From contig NZ_SUKF01000002.1 of the NCBI RefSeq assembly GCF_005047655.1, positions 62,001 to 126,000 of the forward strand: a stretch of DNA of 64,000 nucleotides. The letters are read 5' to 3'. Within the stretch, counting starts at the first letter, position 1; each line of letters opens with the position of its first letter. This document shows positions 9,830 to 18,931 of the stretch, piece after piece. Under the pieces are notes generated by a model. It was not told the DNA's origin, did not search any database, and was given only the letters and a program-made list of their open reading frames with translations. Position numbers and translations under genes: made by a program. Origin of the DNA: Sinimarinibacterium arenosum. Its GTDB lineage: Bacteria > Pseudomonadota > Gammaproteobacteria > Nevskiales > Nevskiaceae.

Positions 9830-11170
9830 TCACTTGGTGCTGTTACGCAGCGCCGCGATGCTCTCGAGCTGCTGGCCCAGATAGTCACTGGTGGTCGTCA
9901 GCTGCGAGATCAGGGTATCCAGCGCGGTGAACTGCGCCAGGTAACGTGCCTGGACCGACTCCATGCGGCGATTCAGCGCATCGGTCTGATCGCTGATGTC
10001 GTCGAGGCGCTTGTTGATCGACTCGGTCCGCGATTCGATGATGCCGTCGTCGCTGATCAGACCTTCGAGCGCGGCATCCAGGCGCGTGGCGATGCCGTTG
10101 TCACCCCCGAACAGACGCTCAACCGAACCGCGGTCGGTCGTCAGGGCCTCGGTCAGCTTGCTGCTGTCGACTTCCAGCGTGCCGTCGGTCTGGATGCTGA
10201 TGCCGAGCTGAGACAGATGCGAGAAGCTACCGGCATCGCTGACGATGGAACCGATGATGTTGCGCATCTGCGAGGCGGCGCCACGCACGGTCGAATCGCC
10301 GTTGAGCGATCCGGCACTTCCGGTTTCCGGATCGTACTTGGTCAGCGACTTGATCACCGTCAGCGTGTCGTTGTACGACTTGATGAAGCTCTGGATCGCG
10401 TCGGATGCCGCCGCCGTATCGGCGGTCACACTCAGCGACGCGGTGTTGCCCGGATCTGCGGACAACAGATTGATCGACACGCCGTCGATCGCATCGGTCA
10501 CGGTATTGGACGCTGAGTAGACGTCGTAGCCTTCGACCCGCAGGTGCGCATCCAGCGGCGCCTGCTTTTCGGTGAAGCTGAGCAGCGACGAACTCACGCT
10601 GACGGCGTGGGCCAGCCCGGTGTCCTTGGCTGTGAGCAACAGGCGCGTCCCGCCGGACTCGTTGATCAGGGTTGCGGTCACGCCGGTATTGTCGGCGGCG
10701 TTATTGATGGCATTGCGCAGGTCCGCCAGCGTATTGGCGCCGTCACCCAGGGTCACCGTGAAGGCGTCCGCACCGACGTTGATCGTCACATCGCCGTTGC
10801 CCAGCGACGTATTGGCACCGCCGACAAAGACATCGCTGATCTGCTTGCTGGCCTTGGCCAGAGAAACCACTTCGATATCGTAGTTGCCGACACTGGCGCT
10901 GTCGGACGCAGTAACGGTGAACACGCCCTCGTTGGACGATGACGCTGCAACCGACTCCAGCGATCCGCCGGACATCAGCGCGGACAGCTTGCCCTGCAAG
11001 CCGGACAGCGTGCCCTTGAAACTGCCCAGCGCGGACAGCTGCACATTGAGCTTGGACTGGGCCGTGCTCAGCCGATTGGCCGTCGGCGCCCGTTCGGCCG
11101 CCACCAGCTGCGATACCAGCGAGCTGACATCCAGGCCGGAGCCGATACCTGCAGAAGAAATCGTCGCCAT
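9830..11170 (-). CDS. fliD: FliD, flagellar filament cap
   Basis: 446 residues. The N-terminus (SSAGIGSGLDVSSLVSQLVA) and the C-terminal heptad region (MESVQARYLAQFTALDTLIS) match FliD, the HAP2 cap that folds flagellin monomers at the filament tip. The central part is beta-rich and variable. It is exported by the flagellar apparatus without a cleaved signal. Its neighbours are flaG upstream and fliS downstream, the usual late-gene order. Confidence 0.95.
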   Translation of the reverse strand: MATISSAGIGSGLDVSSLVSQLVAAERAPTANRLSTAQSKLNVQLSALGSFKGTLSGLQGKLSALMSGGSLESVAASSSNEGVFTVTASDSASVGNYDIEVVSLAKASKQISDVFVGGANTSLGNGDVTINVGADAFTVTLGDGANTLADLRNAINNAADNTGVTATLINESGGTRLLLTAKDTGLAHAVSVSSSLLSFTEKQAPLDAHLRVEGYDVYSASNTVTDAIDGVSINLLSADPGNTASLSVTADTAAASDAIQSFIKSYNDTLTVIKSLTKYDPETGSAGSLNGDSTVRGAASQMRNIIGSIVSDAGSFSHLSQLGISIQTDGTLEVDSSKLTEALTTDRGSVERLFGGDNGIATRLDAALEGLISDDGIIESRTESINKRLDDISDQTDALNRRMESVQARYLAQFTALDTLISQLTTTSDYLGQQLESIAALRNSTK

Positions 11171-11218
11171 CAGCTGTACTCCTGAATCCTCATCCGGATT
11201 GCGATCACGCGGGTCACC

Positions 11219-11659
11219 TCAGGCGACCTCACCAATCAATCCGCTGTGCCCCTGCCGCAGGTTGCGCGCGATGCGCAGCGCTTCCTCGCTGGGAATCTGC
11301 CGGAGAACCGTGCCGTCGGCACGATCGATCACCGATACCACCACGCGATTCAGATCGCGATCCACCCGGAACGTCACTGCAGCACCCGCTTCGGCGGCAC
11401 TGCGGGCCATTTCCTCGACCAACGCCTCGAGCGTGCCTGCAGACGGTTCGGCGGCGGCAGCGGCCTGGGCCTGCTTGCGGTCACCGGGCGTCCGATCCTC
11501 CTGTCGGGGCTGACCGGAGCTGTTGGCCACCGGAGCCGGCGGCGGGTTGACCGGCGCCTGCAATTGCGCTGACACGTCAAAAAGGCCGTCACCCCGAGGT
11601 GCAGCCGCTGCGGTTACCGCTGAAATCTCTGTTGTCATCTCAAGCCTCCCGGTCGCCAT
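11219..11659 (-). CDS. flaG: FlaG family protein
   Basis: 146 residues. The N-terminal half is a low-complexity Pro/Ala/Gln-rich segment. The C-terminal half (FRVDRDLNRVVVSVIDRADG, VLRQIPSEEALRIARNLRQ) is the FlaG domain. In Pseudomonas and others FlaG influences filament length; the mechanism is not settled. It lies between fliC and fliD with 48 bp before fliD, consistent with joint transcription. Confidence 0.88.
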   Translation of the reverse strand: MATGRLEMTTEISAVTAAAAPRGDGLFDVSAQLQAPVNPPPAPVANSSGQPRQEDRTPGDRKQAQAAAAAEPSAGTLEALVEEMARSAAEAGAAVTFRVDRDLNRVVVSVIDRADGTVLRQIPSEEALRIARNLRQGHSGLIGEVA

Positions 11660-11688
11660 CGGCGTCTCAACGCCGGTTGCGGGAGAAC

Positions 11689-11715
11689 GGCCCCGGAGCC
11701 GAGTGCTCCGGGGCC
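11689..11715 (-). terminator. Hairpin downstream of fliC
   Basis: A perfect 11-bp GC-rich stem (GGCCCCGGAGC / GCTCCGGGGCC) with loop CGAGT begins 14 bp after the fliC stop. No U run follows on the minus strand. It probably stabilises the fliC mRNA 3' end and reduces read-through into flaG. Confidence 0.6.
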
Positions 11716-11729
11716 GCGCCGCCTACCTG

Positions 11730-12881
11730 TTACTGAAGCAGACTCAGCACGCTCTGCGGCGCCGAGTTGGCCTGGGCCAACATCGCCGTACCGGCCTGCT
11801 GCAGGATCTGCGTGCGGGTCAGGTTCGCCGTTTCCTTCGCGAAGTCCGCATCCATGATCCGCGAGCGGGCGCTCGACAGGTTCTCGGACGTGGTCGACAG
11901 GTTGGAAACCACCGACTCGAAGCGGTTCTGCACCGCACCGAGGCTGGCACGCGCCGAGTTGATCGTCTGCAGCGCGCTGTCGATCTGGTCGATCGCCAGC
12001 TGGGCACCGGCGTAGGACGCCACGCTCAGCGTGTCGATGCCCGTCGTGGTGCTCGCCGTACCGACCGAGCCGTTGGCCCAGCCTGCAACGGTCGCGTCAT
12101 TGGTCGTGCCAGCAAAGGTGATCGCGGCCGCGCTGGTCAGAGAAATCTGGCCGGTGGCTGAGTCGTACGAAGCACCCACGCCGGACTGAGCCGACACATT
12201 GTTGATCGCGTTGACCAGCTGTCCGGCGCGTTCGGCAGCGCTGCTGGCGCCGCTGATGGCACCGATGTCGACACCGTTGACCGTGACACCGCCGGCAGCA
12301 ATCGCCGTGCCGAAGCCGGTCAGGCTCGAAGCGGCGACCGACAAGGCCCCACCCGTTGCCTGCGTCACCGAACCCAGCGCTGCGGTATTGGCATCGAGAA
12401 TCGACGACACCGTGATGGTTTCACCCGCGTTCGCACCGACCTGGAACACTGCGCCGGTGAAGCTGCCGTCCAGCAGGTTCACACCGTTGAACTGCGTCTG
12501 GTTGGCCACGCGATCGACTTCGGACAGCAGCTGCGAGACTTCGGTCTGCAGTGCCGCGCGGTCGGTGTTGGAGTTGGTTGCGTTGGACGACTGCACCGCG
12601 AGCTCACGAATACGCTGCAGCGAGCTGGTGACCGTGCCGAGGGCACCTTCAGCCGTCTGCGACAGCGAGATGCCGTCATTGGCATTGCGACCGGCCTGAT
12701 CCAGACCGCGGATCTGGCTGGTGAAACGCTCGCTGATGGCCAGACCGGCAGCGTCATCCTTGGCACTGTTGATGCGCAGACCCGAGGACAGACGCTGAAT
12801 CGAGGTGGCCAGGGACGACTGCGAAGTGTTGAGATTACGCTGAGCGTTCAGCGACATCACGTTGGTGTTGATGACTTGCAT
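11730..12881 (-). CDS. fliC: FliC flagellin
   Basis: 383 residues. The conserved D0/D1 ends are intact: the N-terminus [18 protein letters not shown] with [20 protein letters not shown], and the C-terminus [17 protein letters not shown] to the terminal LSLLQ. The middle is a short surface D2-type region rich in Ala, Gly, Ser and Thr. It is the only flagellin gene in the window. A sigma-28 promoter lies about 100 bp upstream and a strong hairpin follows. The product is exported by FliI/FliH with FliS as chaperone and capped by FliD. Confidence 0.97.
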   Translation of the reverse strand: MQVINTNVMSLNAQRNLNTSQSSLATSIQRLSSGLRINSAKDDAAGLAISERFTSQIRGLDQAGRNANDGISLSQTAEGALGTVTSSLQRIRELAVQSSNATNSNTDRAALQTEVSQLLSEVDRVANQTQFNGVNLLDGSFTGAVFQVGANAGETITVSSILDANTAALGSVTQATGGALSVAASSLTGFGTAIAAGGVTVNGVDIGAISGASSAAERAGQLVNAINNVSAQSGVGASYDSATGQISLTSAAAITFAGTTNDATVAGWANGSVGTASTTTGIDTLSVASYAGAQLAIDQIDSALQTINSARASLGAVQNRFESVVSNLSTTSENLSSARSRIMDADFAKETANLTRTQILQQAGTAMLAQANSAPQSVLSLLQ

Positions 12882-12979
12882 GTGTATCTCCGTTTGGACT
12901 CAAAGCGGACCCGGTGCGATCGAGCTCCGGTCCTAATCTCAGCGGTCCCGCTCGGGGATGGTTTGCCGCTGCTGACGGT

Positions 12980-13006
12980 TTATCGGGAGCCCCACGGAAA
13001 ACTTGA
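12980..13006 (-). promoter_or_regulatory. Sigma-28 (FliA) promoter of fliC
   Basis: On the minus strand: -35 TCAAGTTT, an exact 11-nt spacer, -10 CCCGATAA. Each half differs from the FliA consensus (TAAAGTTT / GCCGATAA) at one base. The predicted leader is about 90 nt before the fliC ATG at 12881. Confidence 0.85.
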
Positions 13007-13138
13007 GAGAAATTTCTTACACAGGATGAACGGTCATGCTGCTGCGGAAGAACGGTCGATAACCCGCTTGGAAAGCGCTTTCAGGTATCGCAGCAGGGTC
13101 GTAGACCGGTTCGGCATGGTCCGTCCTGTGGAATCCAC

Positions 13139-13222
13139 GTAGGAATTTCTCCTACCACTGCTCGGTCCAAATAATGCCGCCCGTCTCTCGCGACAATTTT
13201 CTGACGCGGGACGGCTTATAAT
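13139..13222 (+). promoter_or_regulatory. Promoter region of the chaperone-usher pilus operon
   Basis: The 376 bp between fliC and the first pilin gene hold, besides the fliC promoter, an inverted repeat GTAGGA-ATTTC-TCCTAC (13139-13155) and a perfect -10 hexamer TATAAT at 13217-13222. A convincing -35 at 17 bp was not found, so activation by a regulator bound at the inverted repeat is possible. The start would be about 30 bp upstream of the pilin ATG. This is inference from sequence only. Confidence 0.45.
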
Positions 13223-13257
13223 TAGTTCCACACCGATCGCACGGCATGGGAGCCAAC

Positions 13258-13764
13258 ATGATCTACCTCAATCGCACTTACATCACCGCTATCGCCGCAA
13301 TGGCTTGCACGGTCCTTTCGACCAGCGCGTTCAGCGCCACGGTTACGGACAACCTGGTGGTCAATGCAACGGTGGTGAATAGCTGCAGCGTCACCGGTGA
13401 CACCCTGAATTTCGGCAATGTCGACGCATTGACGGGAACCACGGTCGATGTGACGGCCACCATTTCGGTGACTTGCACGCTCGGCACGACCTACAACGTG
13501 CAGCTCGATCAAGGCACCTACGGCGCCAGTGTCACCACCCGTAAGATGCAGAAGGCTGCCAGCACTGAGCTCCTGAGCTACCATCTCTACACCAGCGTAC
13601 TGAATACAACGGAGTGGGGAGTCACGAATGGAGTCGACACGGTTGCGGGGACAGGCCTCGGCATCGCCGCAACACCCCATCTGGTCTACGGTTCCATTCC
13701 CGCGGGCCAGGAAGTCCCCGCCGGCAGTTACAGCGACACCGTCACAATCACGGTCGCGTACTGA
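13258..13764 (+). CDS. Spore coat U domain (SCPU) pilin, Csu-type major subunit candidate
   Basis: 168 residues with a Sec signal peptide (to about residue 28, ending near AFSA). The mature part is an SCPU domain: VNSCSVTGDTLNFGNVDAL near its start and the C-terminal YSDTVTITVAY donor-type ending. In this family such proteins are subunits of archaic/Csu-type chaperone-usher fimbriae, assembled by donor-strand exchange. I chose the ATG at 13258 because GGGAG stands 7 nt upstream; an in-frame ATG at 13246 has no such site. First gene of the pilus operon. Confidence 0.85.
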   Translation: MIYLNRTYITAIAAMACTVLSTSAFSATVTDNLVVNATVVNSCSVTGDTLNFGNVDALTGTTVDVTATISVTCTLGTTYNVQLDQGTYGASVTTRKMQKAASTELLSYHLYTSVLNTTEWGVTNGVDTVAGTGLGIAATPHLVYGSIPAGQEVPAGSYSDTVTITVAY

Positions 13765-13779
13765 AGCAATTCAGACTGC

Positions 13780-13829
13780 GCGCCTCATGCCGGTGATTAC
13801 CTCCGGCAACAATCCTCGGCATGAGGCGC
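13780..13829 (+). promoter_or_regulatory. Intercistronic hairpin masking the chaperone ribosome-binding site
   Basis: A 13-bp perfect stem (GCGCCTCATGCCG at 13780-13792, complement at 13817-13829) encloses a 24-nt loop holding a smaller CCGG-based pairing. The 3' arm contains the GAGG (13823-13826) that serves the chaperone ATG at 13834. It begins 16 bp after the pilin stop. It may both protect the pilin mRNA 3' end and limit chaperone/usher translation. Confidence 0.7.
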
Positions 13830-13833
13830 CGCG

Positions 13834-14598
13834 ATGAACCAACCCGCTCTGGTCCGACGGGCTTTCGTCCAGCTCAGTAACACGCTGCTGTTTGTACTGC
13901 TGCTGGCACTCGGCACCACCGGCGTTCACGCCAATGGCGTCAAAGTCACGCCGGTCCGCCTGTATCTGGGCGCCCACGAGCGTTCCACCGCCGTCACACT
14001 GAACAACGGCACCGCACAGACCAAGCGCTTCCAGGTCGAAGTGCAGCAGTGGTCTCAGGTCGATGGCAACGATGTCCTGCAGGAATCCAGTCAGGTCATC
14101 GCCAACCCGCCCCTGTTCAGCCTGAAGCCGGACCAGACCCAGGTGATCCGCATCGGCTTCCTGAAGTTGCCCGATCAGCCCTCCGAACAGGCCTACCGCA
14201 TCTTCGTCAGGGAGGTACCGGACAATGGCCCGGTGGATCCCGCGGCAGAACCAAGCCTGGGGGTACAGGTCCTGATCCGTTATGCGATTCCCCTCTTCGT
14301 TGCGCCCAGCGCTCCGATCAAGCGGCAACTGATCTGGACCGCACGCCGAGACGACCATCACTACATCGTCACGGCCCAGAACAACGGCAACGTCCACGAA
14401 CGGCGCGCACAGCTGAAAGTCTACGCCGGCGAAAGCTCGAGACTGCTGGGCTCGGACGATGCGCTCAATGACCTCCTGCCGGGAACCGCCAAGACGTGGA
14501 CCTTTCCAGCGGACACGACGAGTGAGAAGCAGCTTCGCATCGAGGCGATCAGCGACCGCCCAGCGGGGCCGGTGATCGACAGAATCCTTGTGCACTAG
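13834..14598 (+). CDS. Periplasmic pilus-assembly chaperone (PapD/CsuC type)
   Basis: 254 residues with a signal peptide ending near VHA (about 33). The first Ig-like domain has VTPVRLYLGAHERSTAVTLNN and the G1-strand region with FSLKPDQTQVIRIG, including the alternating hydrophobic residues that donate a strand to pilin subunits. The second Ig-like domain follows (residues 150-250). It should hold SCPU pilins in the periplasm and deliver them to the usher encoded next, whose start lies inside the end of this gene. Confidence 0.9.
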   Translation: MNQPALVRRAFVQLSNTLLFVLLLALGTTGVHANGVKVTPVRLYLGAHERSTAVTLNNGTAQTKRFQVEVQQWSQVDGNDVLQESSQVIANPPLFSLKPDQTQVIRIGFLKLPDQPSEQAYRIFVREVPDNGPVDPAAEPSLGVQVLIRYAIPLFVAPSAPIKRQLIWTARRDDHHYIVTAQNNGNVHERRAQLKVYAGESSRLLGSDDALNDLLPGTAKTWTFPADTTSEKQLRIEAISDRPAGPVIDRILVH

Positions 14599-16942
14599 CA
14601 GGCATCGCCTCGCCTTCAGACTGCTGTGCGGTGCATTGCTCGGCGTGAGCGCTATTGCGGGCGCCGCGCCCGGCGCCGACGCGGAGCAGTGCGACACCCC
14701 GTTGCCACCCGCACCCGCACAGCCGCAGCCCGTCCTGCTCCACGTCGTCCGGCATCCTCAGGATCGTGGCTTTGACACCATCTTCCTGCAGCTGCCCAAT
14801 GGACATCTTGCTGCGGACAGCGACGCGCTCAAGCAGATCGGGATCGATGCTCGCCCACCCGAATCGACCCGAGTCGAGGGTCACTACTACGACCTCGACC
14901 GCTTTGACGGGGTCGATTACGCGCTCAACCCCTGCACCCAGACGCTGACCGTCAATGCAGCCGCGCTCCGATCGATTCACGTCATCTCGCTGCGTCCCGA
15001 ACCCGAACCGGAATCCTCCGCAGTCACCTTGCCGCGCAGCGGTTACGCGCGATTCGACCTGGTGTATGCCCACACCGCGGGCAGCGACGCGATATCCGGC
15101 TTCATGGACCTGGGGCTGACGCTGCAACAGGGGCAACTGACGTCGGGCCTGCTCTACAACGACGATGAAGCGATTCGCCTGGATACCGCGTGGACCCTGC
15201 CCGTGCCGGACACGCTGACAACGCTGCGACTGGGCGACAGCATCACCCGCGGCGGGCTACTCGGATCCGCGCGACGCTTGTCCGGCATCCAGTGGGGCAG
15301 CGACTTTTCGCTGCAACCCACGCTGGTGACCTTTCCGCAGCCATCGGCCAAGGGCATGGCGCTGATTCCGAGTTCGGTGGATGTCTACGTCAACGATGTC
15401 CTGCGCAGCCGCAATCAGGTCGACGCCGGCCCGTTCCAGCTCAACGACATTCCGGTTTTCACCGGCGACGGCACGGTCCGGCTCGTCGTCACCGATCTGC
15501 TCGGACGCAGCCAGGTCCTGGAATACGCGTTCTATGCCACCCCGCAATTGCTCAACGCGGGGCTGACAGACTTCAGCTTCGCCGCCGGATTTTCCCGGCT
15601 CAACTACGGCACGCGATCAAACGACTACGGGCCGGGCTCGGTCAGCACGCTGTTTCGCCACGGATTCTCCGATCAGATCACGCTTGAGACGCAATTCGAG
15701 TCCGGCGATCAAAGCATGTACGCGGCCACCGGAATCACCAGTCAGCTCGGCACACTCGGCGTGCTGCAACTCGGCATTGCCGGCGCCGGCGGCGACGCCA
15801 ATGGGGGCCAGCTCAACGCACGCTTTGAACGGATCGATCCCAGCTGGTCATTGCGCGCGCAATGGCTGTCAGGCGGGCAGCACTTTGTGCGCATCGGTGA
15901 GACCACGCCCAGCAGCATCCGGCGCAGTCTGGTCGAACTCAGCTGGAATCGTCCGAACTGGGGATCGATTGCCGCAAGCTGGCTGGAAAACCTCGATGGC
16001 AACGGCAGCCGGATCAATGGCGTGACACTCTCGGTCACGCCGCATTCCCTCTTCGACATCTTCGTCACCGCTGGCGTGCGCTATGACCTGAACGACGAAC
16101 ACCAGCATTCTGCCTATCTGCTGATGTCATACGCCTGGGGCGGCCAAACCAACCTGAATGCCTCGGCCCAGCACGACTCCGGAGGCAACACCTATACCGC
16201 GAGCGCCAGCCACCGGTCACGCGGACCGCTGGGCTGGCAGACTCGCGCCACGCGATCCGCCGGCGAGTTCCAGCGCACGACGCTCGGCTCGGCGTATGTC
16301 GATCCGCGCGCCGTGATCAGTGCCGAACTCGACGATGTCGACACCGGCACCGCCTACCGCGCCGGAATCCAGACCGAATTCGCCATGCTCGACCAGGACT
16401 GGTTCTGGACTCGCCCGCTTTCCGGCCCCTTTGCCGTTGTCGATACCGGCGCGGTCAGCAACGTCAGAGTCTTCAACGAAAACCATTTGGTCGGCAGCAC
16501 CGATGAATCCGGACTTCTGCTGGTCCCCGGGTTGCGTCCCTATCAGTTCAACCGTCTCTCGGTTGCCGATGACGATTTCACGATTGAGCGCCGTATCGAC
16601 GGCATCCGCCGCGAGGTCATGGCGCCGGGCTTCGGCGGCATCCGCGTACCCTTTGTCAGCGAAGAAACGGCAGCGCGCCGCTTGCGCCTTGAGCTTGATG
16701 AACAACAACCCGTGCCGCCGGGCGCGGACATCGTCGTCCGCGAAACAGGCGAAGCAACATTTGCCGGCTTCAACGGCGAAACCCTGTTGAGCGGTCCCCA
16801 GGCTGACTACACGCTTGATGTACGCTGGAAAGATGGTCTGTGTCGGGCACAGGTGCGGTTGAATGCTCACGATCGCCTCGGCGACCCGCTTCAGCCGGTC
16901 CGATGTGTCTCCCTCGATTCGCTGCAGGATGAATCACCATGA
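14588..16942 (+). CDS. Outer-membrane fimbrial usher (CsuD type)
   Basis: 784 residues, the size of archaic ushers. It has a signal peptide, an N-terminal chaperone-binding domain, a beta-barrel with plug (SSVDVYVNDVLRSRNQVDAG and FTGDGTVRLVVTDLLGR are usher signatures) and C-terminal domains (FDAR-type periplasmic folds). The start is a TTG at 14588, 11 bp inside the chaperone gene; no in-frame ATG precedes the signal peptide, so coupling to the chaperone is likely. It would secrete and polymerise the two SCPU subunits. Confidence 0.9.
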   Translation: MCTSRHRLAFRLLCGALLGVSAIAGAAPGADAEQCDTPLPPAPAQPQPVLLHVVRHPQDRGFDTIFLQLPNGHLAADSDALKQIGIDARPPESTRVEGHYYDLDRFDGVDYALNPCTQTLTVNAAALRSIHVISLRPEPEPESSAVTLPRSGYARFDLVYAHTAGSDAISGFMDLGLTLQQGQLTSGLLYNDDEAIRLDTAWTLPVPDTLTTLRLGDSITRGGLLGSARRLSGIQWGSDFSLQPTLVTFPQPSAKGMALIPSSVDVYVNDVLRSRNQVDAGPFQLNDIPVFTGDGTVRLVVTDLLGRSQVLEYAFYATPQLLNAGLTDFSFAAGFSRLNYGTRSNDYGPGSVSTLFRHGFSDQITLETQFESGDQSMYAATGITSQLGTLGVLQLGIAGAGGDANGGQLNARFERIDPSWSLRAQWLSGGQHFVRIGETTPSSIRRSLVELSWNRPNWGSIAASWLENLDGNGSRINGVTLSVTPHSLFDIFVTAGVRYDLNDEHQHSAYLLMSYAWGGQTNLNASAQHDSGGNTYTASASHRSRGPLGWQTRATRSAGEFQRTTLGSAYVDPRAVISAELDDVDTGTAYRAGIQTEFAMLDQDWFWTRPLSGPFAVVDTGAVSNVRVFNENHLVGSTDESGLLLVPGLRPYQFNRLSVADDDFTIERRIDGIRREVMAPGFGGIRVPFVSEETAARRLRLELDEQQPVPPGADIVVRETGEATFAGFNGETLLSGPQADYTLDVRWKDGLCRAQVRLNAHDRLGDPLQPVRCVSLDSLQDESP

Positions 16943-17418
16943 CCTCGCTTGCTCGTAGGCCCGCACTGCTGATTCTGCTGGCGGCCGTCGCAATCGGCAT
17001 CGTTCCTCAACGCGCTCAGGCGCAGCTCTCCTCGTGCTCGGTGTCGCTGTTGCCGGTGAGCTTCGGCACGGTGGACGCATCCTCTCCGATCACCACCACC
17101 GGAACAGGGACGATCACCGTCACCTGCACGGGCTTGAGCCTGTTTTCCTACACAATCCGCCTGAGCACCGGCGGCTCGGGAAGCTTCGCATCCAGACGCA
17201 TGCTGTCCGGAAGCAATCAACTGCAATACAACCTGTACCGGGACATCACACGCACGCAGGTCTGGGGCGACGGAACCGGGGGAAGCTATTCCGTCACCGG
17301 CACCATCGTCATTCTCGGCAGCGCCATCCCGTACCCGGTGTACGGCTCCATTCCGGGCAATCAAAACGTTTCATCCGGCACGTACTCGGACACGATCCAG
17401 GTCACGGTCACCTACTAG
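16939..17418 (+). CDS. Second SCPU pilin-like subunit (possible tip/adhesin)
   Basis: 159 residues, signal peptide cut near AQA (about 28), then a single SCPU domain starting SSCSVSLLPVSFGTVD and ending YSDTIQVTVTY. It overlaps the usher stop as ATGA. In Csu systems the last gene encodes the two-domain tip CsuE; this one has a single domain, so the role as tip, minor subunit or second major pilin is open. The first and last genes share the fold but are clearly diverged. Confidence 0.83.
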   Translation: MTSLARRPALLILLAAVAIGIVPQRAQAQLSSCSVSLLPVSFGTVDASSPITTTGTGTITVTCTGLSLFSYTIRLSTGGSGSFASRRMLSGSNQLQYNLYRDITRTQVWGDGTGGSYSVTGTIVILGSAIPYPVYGSIPGNQNVSSGTYSDTIQVTVTY

Positions 17419-17635
17419 CGCGCTGAACGCCCCGAGCTCGCCGCAACACGCTGACACTACACGGGCAAAAATCCGCACAGACCCATCAAAAGTGTGGGGT
17501 AAAGCTACGGACTCCGCGCTATATCTGTTCTGTCCGCACCGAAGTGCGACCCTTCCGAAGGCACAACCCCGTGGCAACGCTCGTCAACGACGCCTGCGCG
17601 ACCCAACGGGGATAGAACAGAAAAGAACAGAACTA

Positions 17636-18913
17636 ATGACATTGATGAATTCGAAGACTTCCCGCGGCGTCATGACCGTGGGTTCGATCCTTTGGGCGGC
17701 ATCGCTGCCGGCTCATGCGGCCTACGGTCCGTTCGAGCATGGGTACGGCATCAAGTCACTGGGCGCTGGCGGCATCGGCTATACCAGTGCCGAGGACAGC
17801 TACTGGATTTCCGGCAACCCTGCGACTGCCGCAACGCTGGGCGCGCGTTACGACATCGGCCTCGATTGGGTCACGGTGCTGCCTAGCGGTCGCATTTACG
17901 ACAACGCGGCGGGCCCGGACGAAACCTATTCGTCCGACGGCACACGGCAGTTTCCGATTCCGCAGGCCGGATGGATCCGCCCCCTCAGCGACCAGCTGAC
18001 GCTCGGCATCAGCATTTTCAGCGCGGGCCTGGGCACCGACTACACCCACAATCCCTACGAACGCTTCGGCGGCGACCCCGTTGGCGGCCTGGCAATGAGC
18101 CAGTCGGGCATTGTCAGCGCGCTGGCGTACAAGCCAAGTCCGCAGCAGGCCATCGGCATCAGCCTGAATGTCAGCTACCAGACGCTCGACGTCAAAGGCA
18201 TCCAGCCGTTCGCGGCACTGTCCGAGAATCCGGACAAGTTCACCAATCAGGGCAACGACGGCGCGTTCGGCATCGGCTTCACCGTGGGCTGGACCGGCGA
18301 ACTTGCCCCGGGCCTGAGCGCGGGCCTCGCCTACCGCAGTACCACCTGGACCCAGCGCACCGACGACTACGCCGGTCTGCTGCCGGATCAGGGGCGCCTG
18401 CAGCTGCCGGCGATCTGGGGCGGCGGCCTGGCGTATGCGCTGCGCCAGGGTCTCACTGTTGCCGTGGACTACCAGCGCGTTGAGTACGCCTCGGAGCGCG
18501 CGCTGGGCAACCCGGTCAGCCGTCTCGACCAGGGCCATCCGATGGGATCCGACAACGGCCCCGGCTTCGGCTGGCAGGATCAGGACATCTACAAGCTCGG
18601 ACTGGTCTGGAATCTGACGCCGACGCTGACGCTGCGCGGCGGCTACAGCCATGCGAGTCAGATCGTGGCGCGGACGGAAACCCTGTTCAATCTGCTGGCG
18701 CCCGTGGTCGGCCAGGATCACTACACCGCCGGTGCGAGCTGGCAATCGAAGAGCGGATGGGAGTTGAGCGGTTACGCCGCGGTGCTCGAGCGCAAGAACA
18801 TCCACGGCCAGCAGTCGATTCCCGACGCATTGGGCGGCGGCGAAGCCAACGTCAAGAACGACATGTACATGTGGGGCGTCTCTGTCGGCCGCCCGTTCGG
18901 CGACGCCGACTGA
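17636..18913 (+). CDS. FadL/OmpP1-family outer-membrane transport protein
   Basis: 425 residues from the ATG at 17636, which is followed by a short leader ending near SLPAHA. The mature protein begins AAYGPFEHGYGIKSLGAGG, typical of the FadL hatch domain, with GNPATAATLG (an NPA-type motif) and alternating beta strands to the C-terminus. The family takes up long-chain fatty acids and other hydrophobic compounds. An in-frame start at 17492 would give a non-signal N-terminus. It stands 217 bp after the pilus operon, and a repeated GAACAG element precedes the start. It is convergent with flgL. Confidence 0.82.
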   Translation: MTLMNSKTSRGVMTVGSILWAASLPAHAAYGPFEHGYGIKSLGAGGIGYTSAEDSYWISGNPATAATLGARYDIGLDWVTVLPSGRIYDNAAGPDETYSSDGTRQFPIPQAGWIRPLSDQLTLGISIFSAGLGTDYTHNPYERFGGDPVGGLAMSQSGIVSALAYKPSPQQAIGISLNVSYQTLDVKGIQPFAALSENPDKFTNQGNDGAFGIGFTVGWTGELAPGLSAGLAYRSTTWTQRTDDYAGLLPDQGRLQLPAIWGGGLAYALRQGLTVAVDYQRVEYASERALGNPVSRLDQGHPMGSDNGPGFGWQDQDIYKLGLVWNLTPTLTLRGGYSHASQIVARTETLFNLLAPVVGQDHYTAGASWQSKSGWELSGYAAVLERKNIHGQQSIPDALGGGEANVKNDMYMWGVSVGRPFGDAD

Positions 18914-18931
18914 CGACACAAGACGCAGGCG

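Noticed and set aside
17756-18919. A 387-codon minus-strand open frame opposite the FadL-type gene
   Set aside because: The plus strand encodes a well-formed FadL-family barrel with signal peptide; the opposite frame lacks motifs.
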